From Pontederia crassipes (Eukaryota > Streptophyta > Magnoliopsida > Commelinales > Pontederiaceae), in the NCBI GenBank assembly GCA_030549335.1, contig CM060190.1, forward strand, positions 67,718,118 through 67,782,117: a DNA stretch of 64,000 bases, in the 5' to 3' direction. The notes beneath the pieces were generated by a model that did no database searches, was not told the origin of the DNA, and saw nothing but the letters and a program-made list of their open reading frames with translations. Below, piece after piece: positions 13,090-23,740 of this stretch (position 1 is the first letter of the stretch; the number at the start of each line of letters is the position of its first letter). The position numbers and the translations under genes are program-made.

Positions 13090-13822
13090 TTTCCCACTCC
13101 ATTGTCTACTTCTTTTCCCCTCTCTTCTCTCTCTCCCTCAACGACCTTTCTCTCTCCATCGATGACCTGGCGACCTGCCCGACGACCTCCGGCTGGCGCC
13201 CCTCTCTCTCTCTCCCCAGATTGTGGCCATCGCGGCCAAATCGGCCGCCAGGTGGCAGATCCGATCGACCACGGCTGAATCTAGTTGCGGGGGCCAGACC
13301 GGCCGCCTGGCGACCGGATTTGGCCGCGGGAGGTCGGATCTGGCCGCTGACGGCCGGATCGACTGCCTGGCCGCTGTCCACCGCCAGGTGGTCAGATTTG
13401 GCCGCGACCCGATCCGAAAGCCAGGCGGTCAAATCTAGCTGGCCGCCATGCCGGCGTGATCTGGCCGGTCGCGGCCTAATCGGCTGCCAGCCGGCGTGAT
13501 CTGATTGCCGGATCTTATCGCGGGCGGTCGGCTAATTTTTTTAAAATTTAAAAATTCTTTACGACGGTTGCGGCCACCAAAAGTTCGACAGTTGCGATGA
13601 TCGCTGAAACTTTTGACGATTTTGACCGTCGAAACTTTCGACGGTCGCACGATCATCGAAACGCCGAAAGTCGACACTTTCGACGAATTTTCTCCAATCG
13701 TCGAAAATTAATTTGCTACGATCATTTTTTCGACGGATCGGTTCGGTTCCGTTGAGAAACCCGTCAAAAATCATGATTACAAACGATTTTGACCGTCTGT
13801 AATCAGCATTTTTCTTGTAGTG
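12348..13822. mobile_element. Non-autonomous CACTA (En/Spm) element
   Basis: Left end CATTACAAGAAAA, right end TTTTCTTGTAGTG, flanked by TAT at 12345-12347 and 13823-13825. This is the 3-base duplication and CACTA-type terminus of the superfamily. Subterminal repeats of the TTCCGACGG/GACCGTCG type fill 12370-12980 and 13560-13790. The middle holds an AT microsatellite and a GC-rich, CT-rich 400-base core. No transposase is recognisable. It inserted into the surrounding MITE. Confidence 0.87.
13049..13088. repeat. (AT)n microsatellite, about 20 units
   Basis: Uninterrupted alternating AT inside the CACTA element, directly before a CT-rich stretch. Confidence 0.95.
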
Positions 13823-14210
13823 TATGATCCGAAAAAACTTCGGAGTTAGGTCGAACCGTTTAATCCGAATGGTCGACCGGATAATAAAAAATAATATTAC
13901 TCAACTAATATTTATGAAGATATATTACTTAATAATTAATATAATTATATATATCAAGTTATAATAATATATTAACACATTTTAATAAATAAAGGACCAT
14001 GACAATCATTCAAATATATTTTTTATTTTGATCCATAACTTAATATATAAACTCATCGCTCATGAACTTAATTATTTATACTTATTTAAAATAAATTGAT
14101 AAAATATTATATAGCATTATATTTTTACTATAAGATAATTTTTTTTTCTATTTGAATATGTCAAAAGAAATGGTTTTATAGGAAAAAAATATTAAATGTT
14201 CACATATGAT

Positions 14211-14272
14211 GTAGAGGTTGAGTGGTTGGTGTGCTTCTTTGTCTTGAAGAGGTTTTGAATCAATCCCTGCCA
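14211..14272 (+). other. tRNA-like segment with A/B-box resemblance inside the MITE
   Basis: GTGGTTGGTGTG resembles a Pol III A box and GGTTTTGAATC at 14251-14261 resembles a B box at about tRNA spacing. No cloverleaf or CCA-end pairing can be drawn confidently, so it is not a tRNA gene. It may be a captured or degenerate tRNA/SINE piece. Confidence 0.35.
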
Positions 14273-14428
14273 ACAAATTAATGTCAGATTTTTAGAGAAT
14301 TCGCTAAACTGTATGGACCGAAAGAAAACCGCTCGGGTGAACGGTTCAGTCAAATTTTGACCGAGTTTGACCGGTTCATTCCGGTCTGATGACTCTCCGA
14401 GTTTTAGGCTGACCCATGAATTGTTTAG

Positions 14429-14802
14429 GGACTCAGATCACGATCAGACTAGTTGAACCGATCGATCCAGTCCGAGTTTTACAACTATGGTGCAAACTAC
14501 TTAATTCAATGAAAGTTATGTTTTTTTCATGTACCTGTTGAAAGAGACACAAACATAGTGAATTTTGTACCAAAGTTTGGAGTTAGCGAGAGGTACATAT
14601 GACCCGGATCACGATCGGATCGATTGAACCGGTCGGTCCGATTGAATCGATTGATTCGATTAGGATTTTACAACTATGGTGCAAACTACTTAATTCAATC
14701 TGCTAATGAAAGTTATGTTTTTTTTTCTATGTAAGCCTGCTGAAACAGACACAAACATAGTGTGGTTGATACCAAAGTTTGGAGTTAGTGAGTGATACAT
14801 AT
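14429..14802. repeat. Tandem duplication (about 170-200 bases, two copies)
   Basis: 14429-14600 and 14601-14802 share the MITE right end followed by CAACTATGGTGCAAACTACT, ACACAAACATAGTG and CCAAAGTTTGGAGTTAG in the same order. The duplication spans the MITE edge and its flank, so it happened after the MITE inserted. Confidence 0.8.
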
Positions 14803-15411
14803 ACGCTATCTTTCGAGGGCCTATCATCCTTAAAAAACAGTCACCTTTCTAGTGTGGCAAACTTTGGTCTTTCTTATCTGATATGTACTTAGATAATTCC
14901 TTTCCATGCATTTAGAAAATAAGTGGAGTCATTCGTGACCCCCTCACTTATTTTTTGACCTAGTTCAATTTGATTTATTATTAAAATAAGCTAGATTTTA
15001 AAAAATAAAATAATATAATATTTTCTTAAAGAGTCAGCCTCTTAATAATTATTCTAATCTTATAACTTCTCAAGCCAACTTTATTGATATATTATATTTT
15101 ATATAAATTTTTAAAAAATAAAAAAATCCTTCATCTTTTGATTCTTTAATTTTAAATTGAATTCTATTATTTTTAATGATTTATTTAGTTCATATCTATT
15201 TTTTTTAATAAATAAGATTTATTATATTTAATTTCGTATAACATTAAAAAATATATTTAGCTTGAAAAATTAATAAGCTTAGTTGAACATTAATAATTAA
15301 TCAAATTAAACTTATGTTATTAACTTTTTATAAGCTATACGTTAAATTTAAATAGTCTTGAGATGGGAGTGTAACTTGACTTTGTCCAGCTCAACTAGTA
15401 TTAATAAATAG
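14803..15411. other. AT-rich spacer
   Basis: No gene or repeat that I can support. Confidence 0.5.
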
Positions 15412-15428
15412 ACAACTTTTATCTTTTA

Positions 15429-17530
15429 CTACAACAACAACAAAGTCTTATCCCACTAGATGGGGTCGGCTACATGGATCATACGACGTCATTCCGCTCT
15501 ATTAATAATTAAACATTTCGGTATATTATTTACCAATAGATCTTGCTCTATTAGTTCGCCAAGTGTCCGCCTTGGCCTCCCTCTCTCTCTTTTAATCGGA
15601 CTCCAGATTATTTGATCTACTCTTCTTACTGACGCATCTAATTGTCTTTTCTGAACATGACCAAACCATCTCAAACGATTCTCTATCATTTTCACACTAA
15701 TAAGAGCCACTCCGACTCATTCACGTATATGGTCATTCCTAATCTTGTCTAATCTCATATGATCACACATCCATCTCAACATTCTCATTTCGGCTACTCC
15801 CACTTTACGTTCATGTTGTCCCTTCATAGCCCAACATTCACTACCATATAACATTGCCGGCCTTAAAGCAGTACGATAGAATTTCCTTTTAATTTTATTG
15901 GGTACTTTTCTATCACAAAGAACTCCAGTGGCTTTTCTCCACTTACACCAATCAGGTTGAATTCTATAATTAACATCGTCATCAATCTCACCATCTTGTC
16001 TTACAATTGATCCTAAATATTTAAACTTTGTCACTTGAGGAATTATATTCTTCCCTAGCTTAACTTTCAAATCGTCTCTAAGTTGTTTATTTATAAAATT
16101 GCAATGCATATATTCTGTTTTATTCCTACTTAAACGAAAACTCTTTGACTCCAACGTATTTCTCCATATTTCCAATTTTATATTAATCTCTTCTCTTGAA
16201 TTCGCTAAAAGTACTATATCATCCGCAAATAGCATGCACTTAGGTACCTCCTCTGTGACACTCTCGGTTATAGCATCGATAACTAAGTTAAATAGATACG
16301 ATGTTAAAATTGATCTTTGATGTAGGTCAATTCTTATAGAAAATTCATTTGTCTCACCTCCGGGTGTCCTAATCCTAATCAATGTCCCATCGTATATATC
16401 TTGTATTACTTTAATGTAGGCAACACTCACCCTCTTTTTTTGCAAGGCTTTCCAAAGTACATCCCTTGGTACCCGATCATACGCCTTCTCTAAGTCAATG
16501 AAAGCCATATGTAAGTCTTTTCTCCTACTTCGATACTTCTCCATCATCTCCTTTAGTAAATAAATCGTCTTTATAGTCGATCTTTCTAGCATGAATCCAA
16601 ATTGTCTCTCAGAAATATTAATATACATTCTCAATCTATGTTCAATCACTTTTTCTCATAATTTTATTGTGTGGCTCATAAGTTTAATCCCTCTATAATT
16701 TGCACAATTATGAATATCTCCTTTATTTTTGTAAATAAGAATTAATGTACTTAATCTCCAATCATCAGGTATCTTTTTCGACCGTAAAATCTCATTAAAT
16801 AGTTTACATAACCATAACACACATTTTTCTCCTAAACATTTCCAAACTTCAATCGGTATACCATCCGGTCCAACGGCTTTATCATTCTCCATTTTCTTAA
16901 GAGCTTCGCTAACCTTCGAGACTCTAATTCTACGATAAAATGACATATTAAGCTCACATTCGCTAACTGCTAAGTCCTCCAAATCACAACGAGAACCTTC
17001 ACATCCATCATTAAATAGCTTATAGAAATATTCTTCCCATCTGTTCTTAAAATCTCCCTCAGTAACTAAAACATTGTCAACTTCATTTTTTATGCATCTT
17101 ACTTGATCCAAATCTCTCGACTCCTTCTCTTTATTCCTTGCAATCTTGTAAATCCTTTGTTCACCAGCCTTTGTCCCTAACTCCTTATAAAATTCCTCAT
17201 ATGTTTTAGCACGAGCATCACTAACTGCCTTCTTAGCCTTCCTTTTAGCAAAATGATACTTTTTCCAATTGTCAGAGCTATTGTCCAAGTGTATCGTCTT
17301 GAAATAATTCTTCTTATTATGCATATTTTCTTGGACATCCTCATTCCACCACCAAGTCTCCTTATCTCGTGGTTCAAAACCTTTTTATTCTTCTAAAATG
17401 GCTTTAGCAATCATTTCAACTTTTTTTGTCACATTCTCCCACATGATACTAGCATCTCCTTCTAACTCACACACACTTTCCTTTAATAATTTACTTCTAA
17501 AAGTCTCTCGCTTCTCCCCCTTTAACTGTC
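15429..17530 (-). mobile_element. RTE-type LINE, 5' truncated
   Basis: The element's 3' end reads, on the plus strand, ACAACAACAACAAAGTC then TTATCCCACTAGATGGGGTC, the tail shared by plant RTE LINEs. Reverse transcriptase coding fills the element on the minus strand. ACAACTTTTATCTTT at about 15412 and ACAACTTGATCTTT at about 17531 look like an eroded target duplication. The endonuclease end is missing. Confidence 0.9.
15489..17324 (-). pseudogene. RTE LINE reverse transcriptase, broken
   Basis: Non-LTR reverse transcriptase. In order on the minus strand: a linker region (17324 to about 16900), the entry block KAVGPDGIPIEVWKCLG, the block HMAFIDLEKAYDRVPRD, the catalytic FADDIVLLA near 16230, and the C-terminal segment SECWAMKGQHERKVGVAEM, ending near 15489. 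Stop codons break the frame at about 16650-16655 and 15711-15716. The N-terminal endonuclease is absent. Very similar to the copy at 37347-38666. Confidence 0.9.
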
Positions 17531-17545
17531 ACAACTTGATCTTTC

Positions 17546-18279
17546 AATAAAAAATTGTTCGAGATTTTGGTTTTATACATTTCATTTATATATCAAGAAC
17601 TAACAATTTATGTTGTGTAGTCACCCTGTGTCCAAAAATTACTTTGCAATTAGTACAGCGTATTTTATCAGTATTTCTTATAAAAAAATTAATTTGAGAC
17701 CTATGAGTTCCATTTTTATATGTGATTAAATATTCCTCTCTCTTCCTAAAATAAATGTTGATAATCTTAAGATCGTATGTTAAAAAAAATTAATAATAAT
17801 TTATCCTTCCTCGTTCAACTCTCTCAAATTAAAATCACTATGAACTTTTGACTCTTTACCGACGCATCCTTTTATCTTTTAAGAAAAAAAAATAAAATCC
17901 AATTCGTTTGACCGCGTCCAATCAGTTCCATTATAATGTTTGACATGATTGACAAAGTGGAGAGAGAAAGAAAGGGTAAAAATTGCGTTTTTAAAAGGAA
18001 AAAGAAGAAGAAGATAAAAACTATGACATCTTAACCATGATGATATATGGATTCGAAAACATTTGGTGACCTCATCCATTAATCATTACATCTTTTGCTC
18101 ATCATGGGGGCTTTTTTTCCACTGACATGATGCAACTTCAACTGTGATGTAACATTTTTGTTTGTAGAAATATACAAGTATTCTTTCGTGTTTGTGTGCA
18201 CAGTGATGTAATTAAAGAGCACACGTATAATTTGTGTAGTGATATATATATATATATATATAGCAAAAGAGTTAATTCA
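17546..18279. other. AT-rich spacer
   Basis: No gene seen. A short (TA)n run lies at 18241-18262. Confidence 0.5.
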
Positions 18280-18555
18280 TTAAGTGATAGTTCCAATGAA
18301 ATCATCGTGCAAAATATGAGTCAGTCCCGGAGGAAGACTGTCAAGTAAAAAGGTGTCGCTTTGATTAGTGTGACCAAAGGAAGCAAGAAAGTCAACTATC
18401 TTGTTACTGCTCCTTGGACAATGCTTGACAATAGTAGGGTGCACCACGTGAAGCAGATTCCAAATGTCATGTATAATCCCTTTAATATTCCAGGGATAGT
18501 TAGCTTTATGCGTGAGGATGTTGATCAGCGTCAGAGAGTCCGAGTAAGTCATTAT
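18280..18555 (-). pseudogene. RNase H-like (RVT_3 type) fragment, C-terminal part
   Basis: The minus strand reads SDSLTLINILTHKANYP and later HCPRSSNKIVDFLASFGH, the end of the RNase H-like domain found at the C-terminus of plant L1 polyproteins and in stand-alone plant RNase H proteins. The upstream part of the same domain (MLAGLKECAHRSLTHI, minus strand) continues on the far side of the Athila-like insertion at 25388. It is therefore one older unit split by that element. Confidence 0.75.
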
Positions 18556-18560
18556 GTGGG

Positions 18561-20204
18561 TGATGCGTTGAAATAATGTAGTAAAATAAAATCGCTAGCA
18601 AGTGCACTAGTCACTCAAATAATATAGTAATAGGAGTAAGAGTGTCGAACTCACGAGGAATATTATTAATTCAATATCTGGATTTATAAATTAATAAGAG
18701 AGGAAAACATGAATTTTTGGAAAGAGGTTTTATGAAATAAAATAAGAAAATAAGATAAATATAAGATAATGGTGTTGAAGTTAGGCCTTAGAATGAAAAT
18801 AGATCAGGGTAAATATTTGAACTATAAAAGATAAATTTAATCTTTAAAGATGGATTAGGAATTTTTCTAAATTATTAATTTACAAGATTAACATCACAGA
18901 GTCCACAAACTAATAATTCTACTATTTAATACGGTAAATCAAACTATCTTAAATTTAATCAAACATAAAGTCCCACAAACTGTTATTCGTCAGATAAGAT
19001 TAAAATTAAGATGCATTAATATGAAAATCATAAACTATTAATCACTCCACAAACTGGTATAGATTAATAGATCACATAAACTTAATTCTACACACACTAG
19101 TTATCAAATTTATGTCAATTATTAATTTCACATAAAATCAATTAATTTAATTAATGAATTCTGAAATTAAATAGTCCACAAACTGGTAATTACTCAATTC
19201 AGAAATTTAAGTAATTAAATTAAAAGCATTAAGCACAATTAACTAATTGATCAGAAAAAATTAAAATAAATAATATATGGTCTAAATAGTTTCCCTTCAA
19301 TAATAATCTCCTAACATGAAATAAATAAAAATATGGAGTTCATCCTAGAAATTCTGGAGAGATAATAACAAAATAATAATAATCGGAAGAATTACACCCA
19401 AATAGATAAAAGTCGAAGCTTCGGATCACGGGCAGACAGTCGGACAGCCTCTCGGACTTAATCAGGATCGCGATCAACTTCCAGTCGTCGCACCTCTCTC
19501 CTCTTGGTCGTAGCCTGCAGACTCACGACTCGTCGTGAAAGAAAACCTGAACTTCAGAGCACACCTTGGGACGATGGTTTCCTCGCGTATTTATAGGGTG
19601 CGAACGATCTTCAATTTGATCACGATGTACTGCCGAATTTAAATTCACGGGATAAATCTCGGCCAAAAATGATAATTCTTTTAAAAGATAAATCATTTTA
19701 TCTTTACCCCCTTTGAATCTCGGCCAAAACGAAATTCTTTTATCTTTACGCCCTATGGATCTCGGCCGTAATAAAGAATTTAATCTTGTTACGCCCAAAA
19801 GATAAAATCATTTAATTGTTACCCCCTTTGAATCTCGGTCAAAAAGTGATCATCTTCTTCGTAATCTCGCCCAAAATATAAAATTATTTTATCTTTACCC
19901 CCTTTGAATCTCGGCCAAAATGTTTTGGGGGTAAAGCCAAATCTCGGCCGTAAAAAATAAATTCTTTGAATTTCGGCCGATACGTTGGTGTTCTCGGATA
20001 TTCACATGTTCGAATTTTCCTGCAAAATAATTATCCAAATTTAATTAATTCATCCACAATTAAAATATCCAGAGAATTAATAATTAAAATTAATAAATCC
20101 GAAATTACGACTAAAAGTGGTCTAAAATGATGTATGCCATGATTAAATTATAGAAAAATTAACTAAAATAATAATCTAAAATATGTTATATTTTGCATGC
20201 ATCA
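18561..20204 (-). repeat. 3' LTR of the Athila-like element
   Basis: TGATGCGTTG at the left edge, GCATGCATCA at the right edge. Contains repeated CTCGGCCAAAA/CTCGGCCGTAA motifs at 19650-19985. Confidence 0.93.
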
Positions 20205-20222
20205 AACTCCCCCAAACTTAAA
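20205..20222 (-). other. Polypurine tract of the Athila-like element
   Basis: The minus strand reads AAGTTTGGGGGAGTT immediately before the 3' LTR. A second AGCTTGGGGGAGTTT occurs near 21318. Confidence 0.75.
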
Positions 20223-20581
20223 GTCTTATTTGTCCTCAAGCAAAAACTCAAAGCAAGGCTCAAGAAAGTTTCATCATAGCCTCCACATCATCAACTGACT
20301 AATTTTCTCACACAGTTCTTCTGCACATCTACTACTCAGCATCTTATCATTTTCCATGCACTTAGCTTTCATAGAGGTTCTGAATGCTACACAAATTTAA
20401 ACAATCTCAAATTCAGCCTTGTAAAAAAATAAATTGTCTGTCAAATAATAGTATTAATATTGAACACATAAGTACTAATTGAGCTTAAATTTTTTTCTTT
20501 TTTTCTTTTTCTTTTTCTTTTCACTTTTATTTTCAATCATTTTGAAAGTTCTAATCTTCAAACAGGATTGCACAAGGAAGT

Positions 20582-20870
20582 CCATGTAGCGGGCTTTAGA
20601 CTGATGACTCCCAGCCAGATGACCTTAGGACACTAGGTGATAAAGCACCCCTCGAATTTACTTGCCCGAATAACCAAAGTTCTGAATGAAGAGTTCGAAC
20701 TTATCCATGATTCAGTACTCCTGTGCTTCTCCATATTCCACAAGATGGTCCATGTAGCAGGTTTTCGATCGACGAATCCCAGAGCAGTTGCCCTTAGGTC
20801 GTCAGGCATGAACCCCTACGGATCTAATTACCCGAACACATCTTGGTTCCGGATAACACTTTTGTACCTA
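20582..20870. repeat. Imperfect tandem repeat, two units of about 160 bases
   Basis: AGTCCATGTAGCGGGCTTT at 20580 recurs as GGTCCATGTAGCAGGTTTT at 20748, with the following CCCAG...TTAGG...CAGG/TAGG and CCCGAA blocks in the same order. Preceded by a long CTTTTT run. No coding role seen. Confidence 0.6.
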
Positions 20871-21439
20871 CACATAACTTTATTCATCATTTTTTTTATT
20901 TGTTGGGGTTTAACTAACCCTTCTTTTTTATAAGCTAAAAAAGTACTTGATATGGTCAATAAGAAGGCTACTACTATCAAGACTTAAAATAAATAAAAAG
21001 GCATGAATATGAATTTGTCGTCTAGTCATTCATAATCCTACTTAGCATAGGCACACAGTCCATAAGTTTGATACTAAAATAGCAAGTGATAAAAAAGAAA
21101 ATCATTCAAATTTCATCCGTTAACGATATGTCTTTGAACTTCTACTAAAAGATAATTAAAACAATAAGACAAGATTTTGTAAGATGGTAGCAAAAATAAA
21201 TGCATGCAATGGTATTTTTTAGAAAATTTTCAAAATTTTCAATTTTTTGGATTTTTTACAAATAGATGCAAACATAAGCAAATAAAAAGAAAGAAACATG
21301 CAATGCATGAAATGCAAACTCCCCCAAGCTTAAACTAGACACTGTCCTCAGTGTTAGGCCAACAAGGGAAAGAGTAAAAATAATATGGAAAAACTAAAGA
21401 AATGAAAATAAAATAAAGAAAAGGGAAAAGATACAACCG

Positions 21440-22030
21440 GATTTATTTTCGGTGGAGAGATGCTCGGCCGATAATTCTTGTGGTGTCAGTGTTATGAACT
21501 TCATGGCCGCAAATGGTGTCGGTGAGAGGAGATCTCGGCCGATAATTGATGGATCTCGGTCGATAATGGAGAGTCTCGGCCGTAAAAGCTTGGCTGCAAA
21601 ATTTTGTTGATGAAGATCTCAGTAGAAACATTATTATTTCTAAAGGTGCTCAGAGTGGCAAGAAATTTGTCAAGATGATCGTGAGGGTCTTCATGAAATT
21701 CTCCTCCAAATTAAGATGCTTGTATCATCCTCGCGATTGTCGGATTGATCTCAAAATTATTTGCGTTAATTTCAGGCAGCATAATGCATGATTCTCGGTC
21801 ATTATATTTGGCCGAGACATATTCTCTCATAGAAAGTTCCTCTTCATTTTCCCGTCGATTATTTTGTGGCGGAACTAATTCATTTCATTGCTCATTGTTG
21901 CGTGTTTGTTCAGCCATTCTTCTTATATCTCTTCTTAATCGGCGAGCAGTTCTTTCAATTTCAGGATCAAATTCCAAAATTGGATCTGAACTCCTGGTTT
22001 GCTATCTGGAACTATCAGACGAGTCCATGA
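21440..22030 (-). pseudogene. Athila-like gag fragment (fossil)
   Basis: The minus strand shows LPEINANNFEINPTIARMIQ followed by GGEFHEDPHDHLDKFL, the characteristic gag start block of Athila/Tat elements. It is close to the only coding homology in the interior. Fossil. Confidence 0.75.
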
Positions 22031-22189
22031 TTAGTTGTGATTAAATCTTCAATAGTACCTGCAACAACTAATTTTCAGTAAAATAAAAGAGAAATATATA
22101 TATACACAAAAATAAATAAAAAGAAATACAGATAATAGGTCACGAAGAAATAAGATTTAAATTGATAAAGATAAAAATCTTTCGGCCAT

Positions 22190-23580
22190 TATCGAATTAA
22201 AAAAAATTTCATTAGGTCAGAGAATAATTATCCGAAATCGAATTACGACCGCCAAACGCTCTTCAAACCAATTCAAATGCCAAAAATAACATCTCGACCG
22301 GAAGTAAGGAAATCACTTAGATGGTCGTAAAAATCAAGCACTCGTTCGATCGTAAAACTTGGAAGAATTAACAATGATGTAATAAACGGCACAAAACGAA
22401 TCAGAACTAATTTGCGGCCGCAAAGTTAATAATCAGAGATTAGCAAAAATTATTTTCAGAGAGGAAATAAGATTAATCAGCCGCAATACTGGAATAGATT
22501 TACGGCCGAAATTAGATTAGTAATCCGAGGCTCGTTCGGCCGCAAAAACCATAGAACAGTGTCGAAAGTGATTAATTAACGTGAAGGCGTAAAACTTGTT
22601 GGATTATGGCCGAAACAAAATCGCAAGATGGCATAAAAATTAACTGAATTATGTCGGCCGAAAGAGGATTAAATTGACTCTGGGCGTAAAGAACCGAAGT
22701 CGACAGCCTTTTGATCGTAAAATAGAACATGTTTTCGGCCGAAATAAAAATTGAACGAAACGTGTGCCAACTAGGGGGTAATCAAATCAGTATGGTGGCG
22801 TAAAAATGAATGTTCAGAAGAGATCGACCGGTAAAAAAGAAAGCTATCCACGTCTCGATCGTAACACAATTTGTATCAGAAAATTGAAATACGAATCCAA
22901 AGCGACAAATAAACATTACGGTCGTAAACACAATGAAGAAAACAATTCTCGGTCGTTAATCAATATTGAAAATAAGAGAATTCAATTCGATCATAAAGTG
23001 AATCTCGACCGTAAAGATAAAAATTGTCAATTAAGTCGAAACGAGATCACATCAATCAGAAATATATTACGGCCGAGATGAAGTCAACACGATTGGCCAT
23101 AAAGCAAAATACGGTTTCGGCCGAAATAAAATCGAATGAAACTTGAGAATATTACCCCCAACTCTTACGTCGACGATTGAATCATTACGGCCGAAAGTGA
23201 ATTAAGTCGAAACGTGATCCTTTACGGCCAAGAAAGAATAAATTGCTTTGGCCAAAACAAAGTCAAATCAATACGAAAAGTTCAAACTATTAAAACTTTA
23301 CGGCCGAGAAGGAAATAAATTCATATGAGGCCAATGAAAATAAGGTGTAAAGAACAAAATTGTTAGCCAAAACAAGGTCAATTCATCATTGTATGGTCAT
23401 GGCGTAAAACAACGTTCGGATAAAGCTTTACGACTGTAAAATAGAAGATTAGAACTCAATCGATATTGCGAGCCGTAAAACTAATAAAGCCGACAAAATA
23501 AATCTCGGTCGTAAAACCATAAGACGGCGACAGAATTTTAAGCCGAAAGTCGACAATTTAAAAAATTGTCGTGACCTTTA
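22190..23580. repeat. Array of dispersed CGGCCG-type motifs in AT-rich interior
   Basis: Short words such as TACGGCCGAAA, TTCGGCCGAAA and CTCGACCGTAAA recur every 30-100 bases through about 1.4 kb of otherwise AT-rich DNA, on the non-coding leader side of the element. The same word class occurs in the LTRs and in the gag fragment. No fixed period, so not a classical satellite. Confidence 0.7.
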
Positions 23581-23716
23581 TCTGCAAAAGAAAAAATGTC
23601 AGTTTATTCACAAAAAAAATAATTAAAACAATTAATACATATTTACAAAGAATTATTTACAATTTATTTACATCTCCTAATAATTCATAAAAATCAGAAA
23701 TTAATTAATAAAATAT

Positions 23717-23734
23717 TCCCCGGCAACGGCGTCA
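23717..23734 (-). other. Primer binding site, Asp-type
   Basis: The minus strand reads TGACGCCGTTGCCGGGGA, six bases from the right LTR. It matches the Athila-type Asp tRNA primer site with one or two differences. Confidence 0.8.
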
Positions 23735-23740
23735 AAAACT

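Larger units (their letters stand above)
12326..14484. mobile_element. MITE with TTGTAAAACTCGGACCGG termini, split by a CACTA element
   Basis: The left end TTGTAAAACTCGGACCGG and the right end CCAGTCCGAGTTTTACAA are complementary. Without the CACTA insertion the element is about 680 bases. It is AT-rich inside, with a tRNA-like segment at 14211-14272. No clear target duplication is visible. Shorter relatives occur at 14601-14672 (duplicated right end) and 52543-52688. Confidence 0.6.

Noticed and set aside
13106-13500. Pro/Arg/Gly-rich open frames
   Set aside because: Composition effect of the GC-rich core of a CACTA element. No domain, and frames are open in both directions.
14211-14272. 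Possible functional tRNA gene
   Set aside because: Box-like words only. No acceptor stem or anticodon arm that can be drawn.
22190-23580. Resemblance of the CGGCCG motif array to a CRISPR-like repeat
   Set aside because: Motifs are too short, irregularly spaced and variable, and the context is a plant retrotransposon.
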